A stretch of DNA of 64,000 nt, from assembly GCF_005796225.1 (NCBI RefSeq), contig NZ_VAHO01000005.1:1-64000 (forward strand), read 5' to 3'. This DNA is from Pseudarthrobacter sp. NamE5 (GTDB lineage Bacteria; Actinomycetota; Actinomycetes; Actinomycetales; Micrococcaceae). The first letter of the stretch is position 1, and each line of letters opens with the position of its first letter. Made by a program: the position numbers and the translations under genes. Under the pieces are notes generated by a model. It searched no databases, was not told where the DNA came from, and worked only from the letters and a program-made list of their open reading frames with translations. Positions 1-10,768 of the stretch are shown here, piece after piece.

Positions 1-144
1 CGGGGAGAGGCTGCAGGACGTGAGAGCGTCCGGGGGAGGTTGCGCGAGGTGAAGGGGGTGATCCCCCGGATTGTCGCAGCCTTGGTGAGGTGCAAGCGCA
101 AGAAAGCGAGCGTCACCCAGGACAGCGAGAACCTGGGTCGTTAG
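1..144 (+). CDS. Possible 3' end of an unidentified gene cut by the window edge
   Basis: Frame 1 is open from the first base to a TAG at 142-144 and would encode the last 47 residues of a basic protein rich in Arg and Lys. No motif is recognisable, and a reading frame of this length arises easily by chance in GC-rich DNA, so it may not be coding. The sequence upstream of the window would settle it. Confidence 0.15.
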   Translation, partial: RGEAAGRESVRGRLREVKGVIPRIVAALVRCKRKKASVTQDSENLGR

Positions 145-187
145 CCTACGCTGTCCTCGAACGCCTCAACGGTGCCCTTCTCGGTCA

Positions 188-228
188 TACCGCCACCACC
201 GCCGGCAACAGCGGCGGTGGTGGCGGTG
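188..228 (-). terminator. GC-rich stem-loop after the beta-propeller gene
   Basis: Positions 189-203 and 213-227 are perfect 15-bp inverted repeats, extended to 16 bp by the inner pair 204/212, with a short loop. The hairpin lies about 45 bases past the stop of the minus-strand gene that ends at 275. It has no clear U-tract, as is common for actinobacterial terminators. Confidence 0.5.
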
Positions 229-274
229 GTGAAGCTGCGCGTCCTGGACGGTTGTCCCGCTCCCGTTGGACTTC

Positions 275-1804
275 TCACTCCCGTGCCGATGGACTTCGTG
301 CCGATCGGGAAGCCTGATCCGCGTTCGGGTTTCGGGTGACGGCCCCGGCAGCGTTCTTCTTCGCCGCGGTGGTGTCGTCGGTCGTGGTCGCGTCCGTCGT
401 CTCGGATAAGGTTTGGGTTACAGCCGTGTCCACCGCCATCCCGGCCGTTTGGTCGTCCGGCGACCCAGCTGTCACCGCCGGCGCCGTCGTATCACTTCCA
501 GCGCCAGCCGTAATGGACTGGCCTCCAAGAGCTATGTGACCGTGCCAGTACCGGGCGTTTTTCCTCGCGGACGCCAACACCACCAGACCGGTCTGACCAT
601 TGACGTTTTGTTTCGTTGATGTGGGGTCATTGATGTCCGTGTCGGTACTGCTGTGGATGATGGGCGTGCCGGGGCCGGGAGGGAAGGCGATGTTGTCAAG
701 CGGTGCCGTTTTGTAGAAGATGCTGCCGCCTTCCTCCGGCGCGACCGCGAACATCCAGACTTGGCGGTGCTCCTCGTCAATCATCACCATGGGCCGCGTG
801 TGGGCGTCCTCGACAGCGCCGAACTGCGCGCTGGTCCATTGGCCCTGTTGATCGCGCACCAGCAGCGCCACAAACGTTTGGCCGACGTTCTGATGGGCGG
901 TCTTGATCGCTGCGAAGAGGCGGCCGCTGCCGTCGCTTGTCAATTGCCTGAGGTTCAGATGGTCGTTCGCGCATCCCCCGTTGCAGTTGTTTCCCCCGCC
1001 GTAGGCAACCTCTGTCTGCCACGATTTCTCTGGCTGACCGTCCTGGTGCACGGCCAGGTAGAACTTTTTATCCCCCTTCCGCTGATTGCTCCACATGACT
1101 CCGATCTTGTCCCCCTGGAACGACGTAACTGCGGAGATATCGTCGTGGTGCACCTGCGCGTTGGTGGTCGGCAGGACGAACGGATCCCCCCAAGCGGTGT
1201 CGCTCGTCGTCGAGTGGTTGACGTAGACACGGTTGCTGTTGTCGGACGCCACTACGGTGTAGGTGACCCACAGCTTGCCGAGGGAGTCTTTCGCCACCGT
1301 GATCGATTCTGTACTCCCGCGGTGAAGGGTGATGGGGAGTCCTGCGTCTTCTGAGTAGGTCTTCGTCGAGGCGTTGTAGCTATAGCGGTGGAGCACTGCG
1401 GACCCGGAGGTCACCGCATCCCTGGCCGGCGGCGAGCTCCACTCCGAGACCACGGTGGTGCCTGACACGACGTAGAGCTTGCCGGTCTGCGCGTCCCAGA
1501 GCGCGTCACCGCGGGCAGTCGGCCGTGCGTCAACCACCGTTTCCGTCTCCTGCCACGTTTGCGTTGCGACGTCGAGCCGGTGGATCTTTGTCGCATGGGC
1601 GGACGTGCTCCACAGCAGCCCCCACCAGCTCCCATCCTGAAACCAGAGCTTGCTCTGGGCCTTGTCGGCAGTCGGGGTCTTAACGCCGTCGCCATCGTAT
1701 GACGGCCCCGGGATTCCGACATCGGCCGCCAGGGCCGGGACGGGGAGTGCGACAGCGCCGGCGGCCGCAAGTAACAGAGCGATGAAAAGGCGTAGCAGGC
1801 GCAT
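275..1804 (-). CDS. Secreted BNR/sialidase-like beta-propeller protein
   Basis: The 509-residue product starts with a classical signal peptide: Arg residues, a Leu/Ala-rich core, and a probable cleavage site after PALAA near residue 27. The body has spaced Trp/Gly/Asp-rich segments (KLWFQDGSWWGLLW, GKLWVTYTVV, DKIGVMWSNQ, GRLFAAIKTA) typical of BNR/Asp-box or sialidase-fold propellers. The final 90 residues are a low-complexity Thr/Ala/Asp linker with no sorting signal, so the protein is probably released. The reverse strand shows an SD-like GGAGGGG just before the ATG. The natural substrate cannot be read from the sequence; glycan binding or hydrolysis is only a guess from the fold. Confidence 0.75.
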   Translation of the reverse strand: MRLLRLFIALLLAAAGAVALPVPALAADVGIPGPSYDGDGVKTPTADKAQSKLWFQDGSWWGLLWSTSAHATKIHRLDVATQTWQETETVVDARPTARGDALWDAQTGKLYVVSGTTVVSEWSSPPARDAVTSGSAVLHRYSYNASTKTYSEDAGLPITLHRGSTESITVAKDSLGKLWVTYTVVASDNSNRVYVNHSTTSDTAWGDPFVLPTTNAQVHHDDISAVTSFQGDKIGVMWSNQRKGDKKFYLAVHQDGQPEKSWQTEVAYGGGNNCNGGCANDHLNLRQLTSDGSGRLFAAIKTAHQNVGQTFVALLVRDQQGQWTSAQFGAVEDAHTRPMVMIDEEHRQVWMFAVAPEEGGSIFYKTAPLDNIAFPPGPGTPIIHSSTDTDINDPTSTKQNVNGQTGLVVLASARKNARYWHGHIALGGQSITAGAGSDTTAPAVTAGSPDDQTAGMAVDTAVTQTLSETTDATTTDDTTAAKKNAAGAVTRNPNADQASRSARSPSARE

Positions 1805-2351
1805 AGGGGTGCCCCTCCGTTATGGACGGCATCGACCGATGGTGGACCGCGAGCCGGAGTCCGAGCGGGCAATGCTCTATATGGCTAATTCCGGATACGG
1901 AGACGGTAGACCTGGAGCGAAAGAGCACACAACAACCCTTCGTACCTAACTTGGACGCATGGCCAAGAACCCCTATACGTAGATAACGGAATGGACAACA
2001 AACCCCCATACCCTCGCGTGTGGCGCAGCACACCCACTGGTCCGTTATGGAGTCGTGCATGTGAAACTCGTGGTTACCCATGGGGTTTTCCACCAGTTGC
2101 TTGTGGAGTCCCGCCTTGGATTGGGGAGGTCCGGCCACATCGGTTACGGGATCCGCCATCAGACCCTGGGTATGGGGCCGCCGCGAAGAATTGGGTGCCG
2201 CCGCAGGATTTGCACAGGACTGGGGAAGAACTTTCCAAGTTCCGCTCGAACGGGCATTCCTACGTGTTGACGGCGGCTAGGCTCGTCCGTGGCGTCAGCG
2301 GCTATGGGGGCTGACGCCCCTAAACTTCGTGCACACAATCTGGGGAGCTGC
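1805..2351. other. Divergent intergenic region with no gene seen
   Basis: About 550 bases separate the starts of the beta-propeller gene (minus) and the secreted nuclease gene (plus). Short open frames on both strands resemble no known protein. The region must hold both promoters. The one clear structure is the inverted repeat at 2291-2318. Confidence 0.6.
2291..2318. promoter_or_regulatory. 9-bp perfect inverted repeat upstream of the secreted nuclease
   Basis: GGCGTCAGC at 2291-2299 is mirrored by GCTGACGCC at 2310-2318 with a 10-base spacer, ending 33 bases before the ATG at 2352. It could be an operator or a leader hairpin. No regulator in the window is linked to it. Confidence 0.4.
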
Positions 2352-3218
2352 ATGTCCGGCTACACATCCTTGCCCGAAACTACGCCTGCGTCCGGCACCC
2401 GGTGGACGGCCGCCGTCGTCCTTTCCGCTTTGCTGGCACTCTTCGGCGGAAACCTGCCGGCTGTTGCTGCCGATGCCACCACCACGGCCGAGCAAACCGG
2501 CACCGTTGAGGCGGACGACCTACTGGCCACCCTTCCCATCAAGGGCCGGGCGCCCAAGACAGGCTACGAGCGTTCACTGTTTGGTCCGACGTGGGCGGAC
2601 GTTGACCAGAACGGCTGCGACACCCGCAACGACATCCTCCAGCGGGACCTGACAGACATCACGTACACCAACAGCGTTCCCTGCAAGGTGCAGTCGGGAA
2701 CTTTGGCGGACCCCTACACGGCCACGGTCATCAGCTTCCTGCGCGGAACGACCACCAGCAGTGCCGTGCAGATCGACCACGTCGTGGCGCTCAGCGACGC
2801 GTGGCAGAAGGGCGCGCAGCAGTTGAGCACGGAGCAGCGGACGGCATTCGCCAACGATCCGCTGAACCTTCAGGCCACGGATGGCCCCACTAACCAGCAA
2901 AAGGGCGACGGCGACGCTGCCACCTGGCTGCCGCCGAACAAGGGGTTCCGGTGCGAGTACGTCGCGCGGCAGGTCTCGGTGAAGGCGCGGTACGGCCTGT
3001 GGGTGACCCAGGCCGAGCATGACGCGATCGCAGGCATCCTGGCCGGCTGCCCTGGGCAGCCGGCGCCGGCCGCCGTCGAGCCCGCCGCCCCTGCGCCCGT
3101 CTACTACGCCAACTGTGCAGAGCTGGTGGCTGCCGGAGCAGCGCCCCTGTATGCGGGCTCCGCCGGCTACCGCTCCGGGCTGGACGGCGACGGCGACGGC
3201 GTCGCCTGCGAGGGGTAG
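2352..3218 (+). CDS. Secreted HNH-family nuclease with C-terminal excalibur domain
   Basis: I prefer the ATG at 2352 over an upstream one at 2289, because GGGGAG lies just ahead of it and a signal-anchor (VVLSALLALFGGN) then follows. The middle of the protein matches secreted HNH/DUF1524-type nucleases of actinobacteria: YERSLFGPTWADVDQNGCDTR, then QIDHVVALSDAWQKGA, whose Asp-His pair is the catalytic core, then NDPLNLQA and KGDGDAATWLPP. The C-terminus is an excalibur calcium-binding domain (YYANCAELVAAG and GLDGDGDGVACEG), close to DxDxDGxxCE. The likely role is extracellular degradation of DNA, possibly for nutrient use. The length is normal for this two-domain arrangement. Confidence 0.88.
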   Translation: MSGYTSLPETTPASGTRWTAAVVLSALLALFGGNLPAVAADATTTAEQTGTVEADDLLATLPIKGRAPKTGYERSLFGPTWADVDQNGCDTRNDILQRDLTDITYTNSVPCKVQSGTLADPYTATVISFLRGTTTSSAVQIDHVVALSDAWQKGAQQLSTEQRTAFANDPLNLQATDGPTNQQKGDGDAATWLPPNKGFRCEYVARQVSVKARYGLWVTQAEHDAIAGILAGCPGQPAPAAVEPAAPAPVYYANCAELVAAGAAPLYAGSAGYRSGLDGDGDGVACEG

Positions 3219-3269
3219 CGCGCACGGCGGCGGGATGCACCTGCCGGGAAGCGGGGGCCGTTGAGAGGG

Positions 3270-4277
3270 TCAGAGACCGGGCTTGTTGATGGGCTGGTCC
3301 AGCGCAAGACTGATGGTCTGCCCCGGTGCCAGTTCCCCGGTTGGCAGGTCAGCGAACGCGTACCAGGTTCCGCCTGTGCCGGTGAGCGGGCGGTTCGCTG
3401 CCCGGAGGTCCGTCACGCTGAACCGGAAAGAGACCTGTCGTTCCGTGTCACCCGGAGCCGTGGTGTAGGTGAGTGGAACGCCGTCGGCATCGGCTGTGAA
3501 ACTTCCTTGCGCTCCCTCGATCTTCAGCTCACCTGGTATCAGTCGGACTTTCGATCCTGCGGGGATGGGCGTGCCTGCTGCCAGCGCAGGGTTGTAAAGC
3601 AGGATCTGTTCGGTGGTGGACCGGAATTTGTATCCGAGGCTGTCAAAGGAGTCGCCGTCGACCGTGGTGTAGGTGATGGCCTGGCCGAATGAGTTGTTGA
3701 CCGTTCTTCCGGTGCCTGCCCTGCTGTCCACCGGGTTCTTCTGCAGCTGGATCAGGTGCCCGGAGCGGATAAAGTACGTGTTGCCCTTCTCGTACACGTA
3801 CGGGACCTTGTTCGCTTCCGCCAACTGCTCCTCGGTTATCCCGAACCGGTATGTGATTCCACCCAGGGTGTCACCGCGTTCAATCACGTACGTGGTCGGG
3901 ATCCCCTTTGCGTCAAAGGTGGCCGCGCCCTGGGCGCCGGCGACAGGACCTGCAGCGGGAAGCAAGCGAAGTTTTGTGCCGGTTGCCGGAGCTGCTTTCG
4001 GCTCGAGTCCGTTGAATCCGTTAAGCTTGGCCTCGGACAGGCCAAATGCGGCAGCCACTGCGGCGGGCGTGTCACCGGCGACGGTGGTGTAGAAGTCCGC
4101 GTTGCCGAACGAATCGACGATGGTATCGCCGGCCAGGGAAGAGTTTGCAGCGGCGGCGGAGGTACCTGAAGCAGCTGCGGGTTTTGCAGCAGCGGGAGTT
4201 GGCGGGGCCTCAGCGTAGGCGCATCCTGCCAGTCCCACAGACAGCACAACAGTCACTACTGCAGTTCTCCAGCCCAA
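3270..4277 (-). CDS. LysM-repeat lipoprotein
   Basis: The 335-residue product begins with a lipoprotein signal peptide ending in the lipobox LAGC, so it should be lipid-anchored on the outer face of the membrane. An Ala/Pro/Ser linker follows, then about four LysM-like repeats carrying the family signature of a GDT-type turn and Asn-Asn/Pro spacing: YTTVAGDTPAAVAAAFGL, YVIERGDTLGGITYRFG, YTTVDGDSFDSLGYKF and YTTAPGDTERQVSFRF. LysM modules bind GlcNAc-containing glycans, so a peptidoglycan-binding role is likely. No catalytic domain is attached. It is convergent with the secreted nuclease and lies 197 bases downstream of the symporter gene. Confidence 0.85.
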   Translation of the reverse strand: MGWRTAVVTVVLSVGLAGCAYAEAPPTPAAAKPAAASGTSAAAANSSLAGDTIVDSFGNADFYTTVAGDTPAAVAAAFGLSEAKLNGFNGLEPKAAPATGTKLRLLPAAGPVAGAQGAATFDAKGIPTTYVIERGDTLGGITYRFGITEEQLAEANKVPYVYEKGNTYFIRSGHLIQLQKNPVDSRAGTGRTVNNSFGQAITYTTVDGDSFDSLGYKFRSTTEQILLYNPALAAGTPIPAGSKVRLIPGELKIEGAQGSFTADADGVPLTYTTAPGDTERQVSFRFSVTDLRAANRPLTGTGGTWYAFADLPTGELAPGQTISLALDQPINKPGL

Positions 4278-4474
4278 GCGCAGACGCTCCGCCGTGCCCG
4301 AAACTCCGTTTTTCCACTATCAAGCCCCCCATAAAAGCCCCGGCGTCACCGGAGCGCAGTCCTCAATGGACCAAAGCGAGCCTAGTCCACGAGTGTCTTG
4401 CACCACACTCCGGCGCCGGGGAGGCCGCGGCGCACTCTGTATCAAGAAAAGCCCGGCAGAGTACCTCGAATAGT

Positions 4475-5476
4475 CTATTCCGTGACAGCCACCGGAGCCG
4501 TCTCGCCAGAGCGAACTGCAGGAGTGTTGCGGCGGCGCCAGTAGGCGGCCAGCACCGCACCGGAAACGTTATGCCAGACCGAGAAGATGGCGCCGGGCAG
4601 CGCCGCTTCCGGAGTCAGATACTGCCGCGCCAACCCAGCTGCAAGGCCGGAGTTCTGCATTCCAACCTCGATGGCGGTAGTTCGCCGGGAAGGAATAGGG
4701 AGCCGGCACAGCCGGGCTGCGGCATAACCGAGAGCGTAGCCCAGTCCGTTATGCAGGATGACGGCCGCGAGAACCAGCAGGCCGGCTGCGAAGATCGCCT
4801 TGGCGCTTCCGGCAACCACCGCGACCACGACGACGGTGATGGCGAGTACGGAAATCCAGGGCAGGGCGGGCAGTGCCTTATTGACCAGGCGGGGCAGGAA
4901 GAGCCGGATCACAAGTCCCAGCAGTACGGGGAACAGCACGATCTGGACGATGGACCACGCCATTGAGCCGGCGTCCACGGGCATGTACTGGCCGGCCAGC
5001 CACAGCGCCAGCACCGGGGTCAGCAGGGGAGCGAGCAGTGTCGAAACAGTGGTCATCGCCACGGACAAGGCGACGTCGCCCTTGGCGAGGTAGGACACCA
5101 CGTTGGAGGCGGTTCCGCCCGGGCAGCAGCCCACCAGGATGACGCCCGCGGCCAGCGCAGGCGGCAGCCCGAGCGCGGCCGCTACCAGCCAGCCGAGGAA
5201 CGGCATGATGGCGTACTGGGCCACCACGCCGATCACCACGGGGACAGGGCGTTTGGCAATCACAGCGAAGTCAGGTGGCGTCAGCGTCAGCCCCATGCCG
5301 AACATGATGACTCCCAGGAGCGGGTTGATCCAGGCGCCCAGCCCGGTGAAGGCGGTTGGTGCGGCAAGCGCAACGGCACCCCCAGCCAGGATAAGAATCG
5401 GGAAAAGCGTGACGGCGACACGCGCGCTGCGTTCTTCGGCGGCAGACGCGGTGGAAGGTGTGGATAAAGAAGACAT
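4475..5476 (-). CDS. Bile acid:sodium symporter (BASS) family transporter
   Basis: The 333-residue membrane protein has nine or ten hydrophobic segments and the BASS signatures GVIMFGMGLTLTPPDF and GVILVGCCPGGTASNVVSYL, the latter being the Pro-Gly-Gly-containing crossover helix that forms part of the sodium site. A late conserved stretch is EVGMQNSGLAAGLA. Bacterial BASS proteins carry organic anions such as pantoate or keto acids with sodium, and the substrate here cannot be assigned. It starts 13 bases after the serine hydrolase stop on the same strand, so the two are probably cotranscribed. Confidence 0.9.
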   Translation of the reverse strand: MSSLSTPSTASAAEERSARVAVTLFPILILAGGAVALAAPTAFTGLGAWINPLLGVIMFGMGLTLTPPDFAVIAKRPVPVVIGVVAQYAIMPFLGWLVAAALGLPPALAAGVILVGCCPGGTASNVVSYLAKGDVALSVAMTTVSTLLAPLLTPVLALWLAGQYMPVDAGSMAWSIVQIVLFPVLLGLVIRLFLPRLVNKALPALPWISVLAITVVVVAVVAGSAKAIFAAGLLVLAAVILHNGLGYALGYAAARLCRLPIPSRRTTAIEVGMQNSGLAAGLARQYLTPEAALPGAIFSVWHNVSGAVLAAYWRRRNTPAVRSGETAPVAVTE

Positions 5477-5489
5477 AACTACCGGACTA

Positions 5490-7106
5490 TCACAGTGAGT
5501 GTTGGCTCTCGGAATCAGCGCGCATTGATGACGTGGGCATCGTTCTGCCCGAGCGGCTCTTGAGCAGCAGCAACACCGTCCGGGGGAGTGACCACAGAAG
5601 CGCCAGCCCGAGCACCGGCACCAGCATCACCCCAACGTCGGGGAACTGGCGGATAATGACCGCCGAATTGGTGTCGAACCTCGCCGGAGCGTAAATGAAG
5701 CACAGCCAAAGCGCAAAGGCGTCCAGGGCAAGCGCTGCCAGCCCCACAACCAACAGTCGTTTTCTGCCCGCATTTGCGTGCGGTCCCGAAAGCAAAACCC
5801 GAAGTGCCAGCCACAGGCTGAGCAGCTCGGCGAGCAGCAGCGCCAGCGCCACCGCCCAGCTGTACTGCTGCAGCCAGTCCTCGTGCACCACCGCCGGGAC
5901 GGGCTCCTGGCTGTGGAGGATCCGCAGGATGTTGGTGTCGATGGCCTTCAGCCGGGACGGGGCGGAGGTGTCGTTGGCGTTGATGACCAGGGCGAGGCCC
6001 AGACCGGAGGACGGGACCATCGCCAGGTAGGTGTGCGAGTTGCCCCACTCACCCTGATGCTCGGCCAGCAGCGGCAGGTCCCCGCCCGCCCCGCCAGCGC
6101 TTTCAGCGGGCGGAACTGACTCGACAAGCGGTCGGGTGAACCACCCCATCGCGTACATCTTGGACCCGTCCACCTGCACGCCGGGCTCCAGCATGGTCCG
6201 CACGCTCCCCGGCTCCAGGAGCCGGCGGTCCCGGTACTGGCCTTCGTCCAGCAGCATGATCAGTTCCTGGCCCAGGTCGTTCGCCGAGGCGTACATGGTG
6301 GCCGAGGGCATCCCGGTGGTGGGTGCGGGCACCTCCGTCTGCTGCCAGAAGCTGCCGAACCAGCGGGAGTGGCCTGCCGCGGCGCCGTCGGCGCGGGCAG
6401 CAGCGCGGGTGGGATGGCTGTTGGTCATGCCCAGCGGCTCGAAAACCTCCTGCCGTATGTAATCCCCGAACGGCTGGCCGCTCACCGTCTGCACCAGGAG
6501 GCCGAGGATGTTGAAGTTGGCGTTGGCGTAGCCAAAGGCCTCGCCCGGCGCACCAGCCAAAGGAGAGCCCGCCAGCGCCCGGACTCCTTCTTCCAAGGCT
6601 TCCGGGCCCTGTGCGAAGGAGCCTTCGAAGGCAGTGTCCCTGGCAGCCATGCCGCTGGCCTGGTGCAGCAGGTGACGGACGGTGATTTGGGACGCGCGGC
6701 TGTCCCGCAGGGTGAACCAGGGCAAGTAGGTCTGCACGGGCTCGTCCAGGCGGAGCCTCCCGGCCTCCACCTGCTGCAGCACGGCGACTGTGGTGAGGGA
6801 CTTCGTGGCTGATGCAAGCAGTACAGGCGTGTCCGCGGTCATCGGCCGCCCCGAGTCATCGGCCCTGCCGAAGGCTGCGGAGTGCACCGGGACACCGTCC
6901 TTAACGACGACGACGGCGGCGCCTGGGAGCCCCATCTCCGCCAGCTGCTCCCGCACGAAGTCGTCCACGGCCTCGTACGCCTGGTCAGGGCCGACAGAAG
7001 GTGCGGCCTCCCGCGCTCCCATTGCGGCCGCCGTCGGCACCTGAAGGCAGGCGAGAACCTCAAGGCACAACAGGAAGCAGCGCGTTAACCACGAAATCCT
7101 CCGCAT
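5490..7106 (-). CDS. Membrane-bound serine beta-lactamase-family hydrolase
   Basis: The 538-residue protein has an N-terminal signal sequence and the class C beta-lactamase/esterase fold. The SxxK motif is SATK at about residues 99-102 (Ser nucleophile, Lys base), the second motif is YAN within GYANANFN near residue 190, and EHQGEWGNSHTYL fits the third region. The last 120 residues contain three hydrophobic helices, so the catalytic domain faces outside and is membrane-tethered. Family members hydrolyse D-Ala peptides, esters or amides; true beta-lactamase activity is not implied. It lies 30 bases after the phosphodiesterase gene and 13 bases before the symporter gene, indicating a three-gene operon. 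Confidence 0.88.
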   Translation of the reverse strand: MRRISWLTRCFLLCLEVLACLQVPTAAAMGAREAAPSVGPDQAYEAVDDFVREQLAEMGLPGAAVVVVKDGVPVHSAAFGRADDSGRPMTADTPVLLASATKSLTTVAVLQQVEAGRLRLDEPVQTYLPWFTLRDSRASQITVRHLLHQASGMAARDTAFEGSFAQGPEALEEGVRALAGSPLAGAPGEAFGYANANFNILGLLVQTVSGQPFGDYIRQEVFEPLGMTNSHPTRAAARADGAAAGHSRWFGSFWQQTEVPAPTTGMPSATMYASANDLGQELIMLLDEGQYRDRRLLEPGSVRTMLEPGVQVDGSKMYAMGWFTRPLVESVPPAESAGGAGGDLPLLAEHQGEWGNSHTYLAMVPSSGLGLALVINANDTSAPSRLKAIDTNILRILHSQEPVPAVVHEDWLQQYSWAVALALLLAELLSLWLALRVLLSGPHANAGRKRLLVVGLAALALDAFALWLCFIYAPARFDTNSAVIIRQFPDVGVMLVPVLGLALLWSLPRTVLLLLKSRSGRTMPTSSMRADSESQHSL

Positions 7107-7136
7107 GCCCGCACCTGCACTTAGCCGCCCGTCCCT

Positions 7137-8252
7137 TCACGGTATGGCCAGTGCAGGCGGAAAACAATGCGGAGGATCCCGGTTAGGTAGCCAGTCAATT
7201 ACATATGCCTTGGGCAGCTTCAGGCCGCGTTCTTCCATGAGGGCGCGCAGGCGGGTGGGGTAGTCGGTAATGATGCCGTCCACGCCCAGGTCGATGAGGC
7301 GTTCCATGTCGGCGGTGGTGTTCACCGTCCAGGGGATGACGGGCAGGCCGAGTTCGTGGGCTTCGGCGATCATCGCCGGGGTGACGGAGCGGAACGTGGG
7401 GGAGACGACGTCGTACCCCAACGCGGCTGCCGCCTTGGGGAGGGAGCCGTCGTAGTCGTCGATGTCGATGCCTCCGAGGTTGGGGCTGGCGCCGGGCTGG
7501 CCCACGCCCATCCAGGCGTCGCCGCTGGAGAGCGCCACGAGCGGCAGTTCGGGGGCGAGTTCCTTGGTGAGGTTCAGGGAGGACCAGTCGAAGGACTGGA
7601 GGGTGGTGCGGTCCGCCATGCCGGAGGCCTGGATCTCGGCGATCACGGCGCGGGTGAGGGACTCCATCCCGGCGCCGCCGATCTGGCTGGCCTCCACCTT
7701 GGTCTCGACGTTGAAGCGGACCTTGGCTGCACCGGCGTCGCGGACCAGCTGGTAGACGTCCTTGAGCTCGGCGATCCGGTTGCCCTCGATGACGTCCTGC
7801 TCGGGGTAGCCGGCCAGTTGGGCGTAACCGCAGTTGAGGGTCTTGATCTGGGCCAGGGACAGCTCGGCCACGCGGTCGCCCACATAGGGGAATTCGGGGT
7901 CGCCGGCGGTGGCAGGTGCGGTGTCGATGCACTTTGCGGCCTGGATGGTGTCGTCGTGCCAGACGATCACCTTGGCGTCCTCGGTCAGGTGGGTGTCCAG
8001 TTCCAGGGTGGTTACGCCCAGGGCCAGTGAGTTTTTGAACGCGGCCAGGGATTCCTCGGTCCATTCGCCGCGGCCGCCGCGGTGGGACTGCAGGTCGAAG
8101 GAGCCGTTGCGCTCGTTCACCTTCAGGGCGGAGGCGGCGGCGCCGGCAGCGTTCGACGACGGCGTGCCGGTCTCGCGAGCAGGGCTTGCGACGGCGGGGC
8201 TCGCCACGGCGATGAGGGCGGCGGCTGCCGCGGCGGTCAGGACTGTGCGCAT
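7137..8252 (-). CDS. Secreted glycerophosphodiester phosphodiesterase
   Basis: The 371-residue protein has a clear signal peptide (cleavage near ASPAVASPA). The GDPD TIM-barrel signatures are SHRGGRG (His and Arg at about 57-58), LELDTHLTEDAKVIVWHDD (Glu/Asp metal ligands and the second catalytic His), FNVETK, and a C-terminal GVDGIITDYPTRL. The usual PENT-type segment is TEES here, so the Asn is replaced by Glu. The enzyme should release glycerol-3-phosphate from glycerophosphodiesters outside the membrane, a phosphate or carbon scavenging role. A roughly 20-residue Pro-rich tail extends beyond the normal end. It is first in a likely operon with the serine hydrolase and symporter. Confidence 0.92.
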   Translation of the reverse strand: MRTVLTAAAAAALIAVASPAVASPARETGTPSSNAAGAAASALKVNERNGSFDLQSHRGGRGEWTEESLAAFKNSLALGVTTLELDTHLTEDAKVIVWHDDTIQAAKCIDTAPATAGDPEFPYVGDRVAELSLAQIKTLNCGYAQLAGYPEQDVIEGNRIAELKDVYQLVRDAGAAKVRFNVETKVEASQIGGAGMESLTRAVIAEIQASGMADRTTLQSFDWSSLNLTKELAPELPLVALSSGDAWMGVGQPGASPNLGGIDIDDYDGSLPKAAAALGYDVVSPTFRSVTPAMIAEAHELGLPVIPWTVNTTADMERLIDLGVDGIITDYPTRLRALMEERGLKLPKAYVIDWLPNRDPPHCFPPALAIP

Positions 8253-8392
8253 GGGTGGTTTCCTCCAGCAAGAAACGGGGGCGGCCTGTCGGTTGGTGAC
8301 CCGTTCACGCTAGGGAAGGGAGGTTGCGGGCTTGGTGTGCGCAGTTGGAGGGGAGGTTAACTGGAGGGGGCCGTATTAGGTAGCCAGGCGTA

Positions 8393-8421
8393 TTGACTGC
8401 CTGTTACCGGGGGAATACGGT
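8393..8421 (+). promoter_or_regulatory. Candidate sigma-70-type promoter for the GYD gene
   Basis: TTGACT at 8393-8398 and TACGGT at 8416-8421 are separated by 17 bases, 60 bases upstream of the GYD start. The -35 box is near consensus and the -10 box is weak, as is common in actinobacteria. Judged by eye only. Confidence 0.35.
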
Positions 8422-8429
8422 CTGCCCTG

Positions 8430-8447
8430 ACGGGGCCGTAGCCCCGT
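8430..8447 (+). promoter_or_regulatory. Short hairpin in the GYD gene leader
   Basis: ACGGGGC at 8430-8436 pairs perfectly with GCCCCGT at 8441-8447 around a CGTA tetraloop and is followed by TTCTC. It would lie at the very 5' end of a transcript from the 8393 promoter, so it may stabilise the mRNA or attenuate transcription. Confidence 0.3.
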
Positions 8448-8479
8448 TTCTCACAGGATGAGGTGCAAGGGGAGGGACC

Positions 8480-8800
8480 ATGCCAAAGTATCTCTTTGAG
8501 GCAAATTACGTGGGCGACGGCATTAAGGGGCTCATGCAGGAAGGCGGCACCAAGCGGCGCGAAGCTTTGGAAAAGGCCCTCGGATCTGTAGGAGGATCGC
8601 TGGAAAGCTTTTACTACGCCTTTGGTTACTACGACGTCCTCGGCGTTTTCGAAGTGCCCGATGACGCAAGTGCTGCAGCATTGTCGCTGCTGATCAATTC
8701 CACGGGAAACGTCAACGTCCGGCTGAAGCCGCTGCTGACCGTGGAGGACATCGACGAGGCGGTCAAGAAGACGCCGTCCTACCGGGCACCCGGACAGTAG
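8480..8800 (+). CDS. GYD domain protein
   Basis: This 106-residue cytoplasmic protein starts at an ATG preceded by GGGGAGGG. It has the GYD-family pattern MPKYLFEANYVGDGIKGL at the start and SFYYAFGYYDVLGVFEVPD in the middle, where FGYYDV corresponds to the family-defining Gly-Tyr-Asp. These small ferredoxin-like proteins are widespread and have no established biochemical function. It stands alone between a minus-strand operon and the histidine kinase, with a stem-loop after its stop. Confidence 0.85.
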   Translation: MPKYLFEANYVGDGIKGLMQEGGTKRREALEKALGSVGGSLESFYYAFGYYDVLGVFEVPDDASAAALSLLINSTGNVNVRLKPLLTVEDIDEAVKKTPSYRAPGQ

Positions 8801-8878
8801 GGAGCAGGAACAAAAGGATACTTTTGGCAGCTGGGCAGCGGGCCGGCGTCGTACATTACGACGGCGGCCTGCTGGCAC

Positions 8879-8898
8879 CGGCGGCAGGAATGCCGCCG
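8879..8898 (+). terminator. Hairpin after the GYD gene
   Basis: CGGCGGCA (8879-8886) and TGCCGCCG (8891-8898) form a perfect 8-bp stem with a GGAA tetraloop 79 bases after the GYD stop. A second 7-bp hairpin, GGCCGGT/ACCGGCC, follows at 8907-8927. There is no U-tract. Confidence 0.4.
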
Positions 8899-8965
8899 CA
8901 GTTTATGGCCGGTCGTGACAACCGGCCGTAACACGTTTAGGCCATCCAGCGACGCCGGTTGTTAG

Positions 8966-10754
<1,789 letters not shown>

Positions 10755-10768
10755 TAAGGGCCGCGCGG

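Noticed and set aside
653..1354. Long plus-strand open frame inside the beta-propeller gene
   Set aside because: It is antisense to a gene with a good signal peptide and SD, and its product has no recognisable motif.
8357..8878. 173-codon minus-strand frame over the GYD gene
   Set aside because: It is fully antisense to a well-supported gene and has no SD or family pattern.
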